From Streptomyces sp. HM190 (lineage in GTDB: Bacteria; Actinomycetota; Actinomycetes; Streptomycetales; Streptomycetaceae): a stretch of DNA of 64,000 nucleotides. Shown here piece by piece: positions 63,576 to 64,000 of this stretch. Numbering within the stretch: the first letter of the stretch is position 1; each line of letters starts with the position of its first letter. The position numbers were made by a program, and so were the translations under genes. The notes under the pieces were generated by a model that ran no database searches, was not told the origin of the DNA, and saw nothing but the letters and a program-made list of their open reading frames with translations. The stretch covers positions 4,836,001 to 4,900,000 of the forward strand of contig NZ_CP047318.1 of the NCBI RefSeq assembly GCF_009857135.1, in the 5' to 3' direction.

Positions 63576-64000
63576 TCATGCGTCGGCGGTGTCCGTCGGC
63601 AGCGGTGTGGCGGTGAAGACGGAGTCCGGGTCGACTGCGGACTTCACGGCGAGCAGGCGTTCGGTGTTCGGCCCGTAGGAGTTCGCTACCTGGTCGGGCG
63701 TCTCCGGCCCCAGGAAGTTCACGTAGCCGCCCGGCAGGGAGAACGGCTGGAGGGCTGTGTGAGTCTCTTCCAGCCAGCGCAGGTGCGAGGACCCGCCGTC
63801 GCCGCTGCCTGTGTGTTGCTTGTTCTCGCCGTTCTCCCACAGGGAGATCAGCTCGACCATGAGGTGCGGTTCGCGTCGGCCGAAAGCCGTGGAGCCGACA
63901 GGTGGGCGGGTGGCGGCACCGTGGAACTGGTGCCACACGATCGCGGAGAACGGTGAGGTGAACTCCCGGGCAGCCCGGGTGAGGACGGTCGCGATGGAGC
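63576..64000 (-). CDS. FAD-linked oxidoreductase, berberine-bridge type (5' end outside window)
   Basis: The reverse frame is open from the right edge to a TGA at 63576, giving about 141 C-terminal residues. The end matches the BBE domain: YVNFLGPETPDQVANSYGPN followed by RLLAVKSAVDPDSVF, which contributes to the substrate and FAD site in berberine-bridge-type oxidases. In-frame codons upstream of the GTG at 63938 remain coding (AAREFTSPFSAIVWHQFHG), so the true start lies beyond the window. The substrate is unknown. Confidence 0.88.
   Translation of the reverse strand, partial: SIATVLTRAAREFTSPFSAIVWHQFHGAATRPPVGSTAFGRREPHLMVELISLWENGENKQHTGSGDGGSSHLRWLEETHTALQPFSLPGGYVNFLGPETPDQVANSYGPNTERLLAVKSAVDPDSVFTATPLPTDTADA

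Overview
The window is high-GC actinobacterial DNA and almost certainly comes from Streptomyces. The left 22 kb carries a run of genes in an order I recall from the Streptomyces chromosome: DEAD/DEAH helicase, bldG, its anti-sigma partner, hppA, a lipoprotein, a methyltransferase, a Ser/Thr kinase, topA, a thymidylate-kinase fusion, DNA polymerase III delta' and a secreted S33 peptidase. TTA codons are rare, and several genes start leaderless just after a -10 box.

From 22.3 to 56.4 kb the chromosome is interrupted at a tRNA-Thr(CGT) gene. The last 43 bp of the tRNA (22325-22367) recur exactly at 43968-44010 and 56405-56447. Paired 8-bp direct repeats with an 11-bp period sit at fixed distances from these cores: 205 bp downstream of cores 1 and 2, and 137 bp upstream of cores 2 and 3. 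This is the layout expected of two related integrative elements inserted in tandem at one attB. No integrase, excisionase or transfer gene is visible in either.

Element A (about 22.37-43.97 kb) carries two adjacent RiPP (ribosomally made, modified peptide) clusters on the minus strand. The first is a complete lasso peptide operon: a 39-residue precursor, cyclase, split RRE and protease, ABC exporter and LuxR-type regulator, with a GntR regulator upstream. The second is a class I FxLD-type lanthipeptide operon: precursor, LanC, LanB, ABC transporter, an LLM/F420-type oxidoreductase and an erythromycin-esterase-like protein. TTA codons in the GntR gene (codon 2), the lasso exporter and a hypothetical gene suggest bldA-dependent expression. 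Insertion sequences decorate both sides: an IS3 element, an ISAs1 remnant, an IS5 element and an IS701 element nested at the IS5 end. A hypothetical protein with a PD-(D/E)xK-like motif closes the element.

Element B (about 44.0-56.4 kb) is a polymorphic toxin locus. It holds a LamG/DNRLRE secreted protein gene broken by an amber codon and a frameshift, and an intact 2,194-residue Rhs/YD-repeat protein. The C-terminal tip of the Rhs protein has the HAE and PC-x3-C signatures of a nucleic-acid deaminase. A SUKH-like candidate immunity gene follows. The tip and immunity gene are visibly AT-richer than their surroundings.

Beyond 56.4 kb the DNA looks chromosomal again. A two-component system is divergent from an operon for a lipoprotein, a MacA/HlyD-like adaptor, an ABC ATPase and a MacB-type permease, with OmpR-type direct repeats between them. 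The 3' end of a berberine-bridge-type FAD oxidoreductase gene runs off the right edge.
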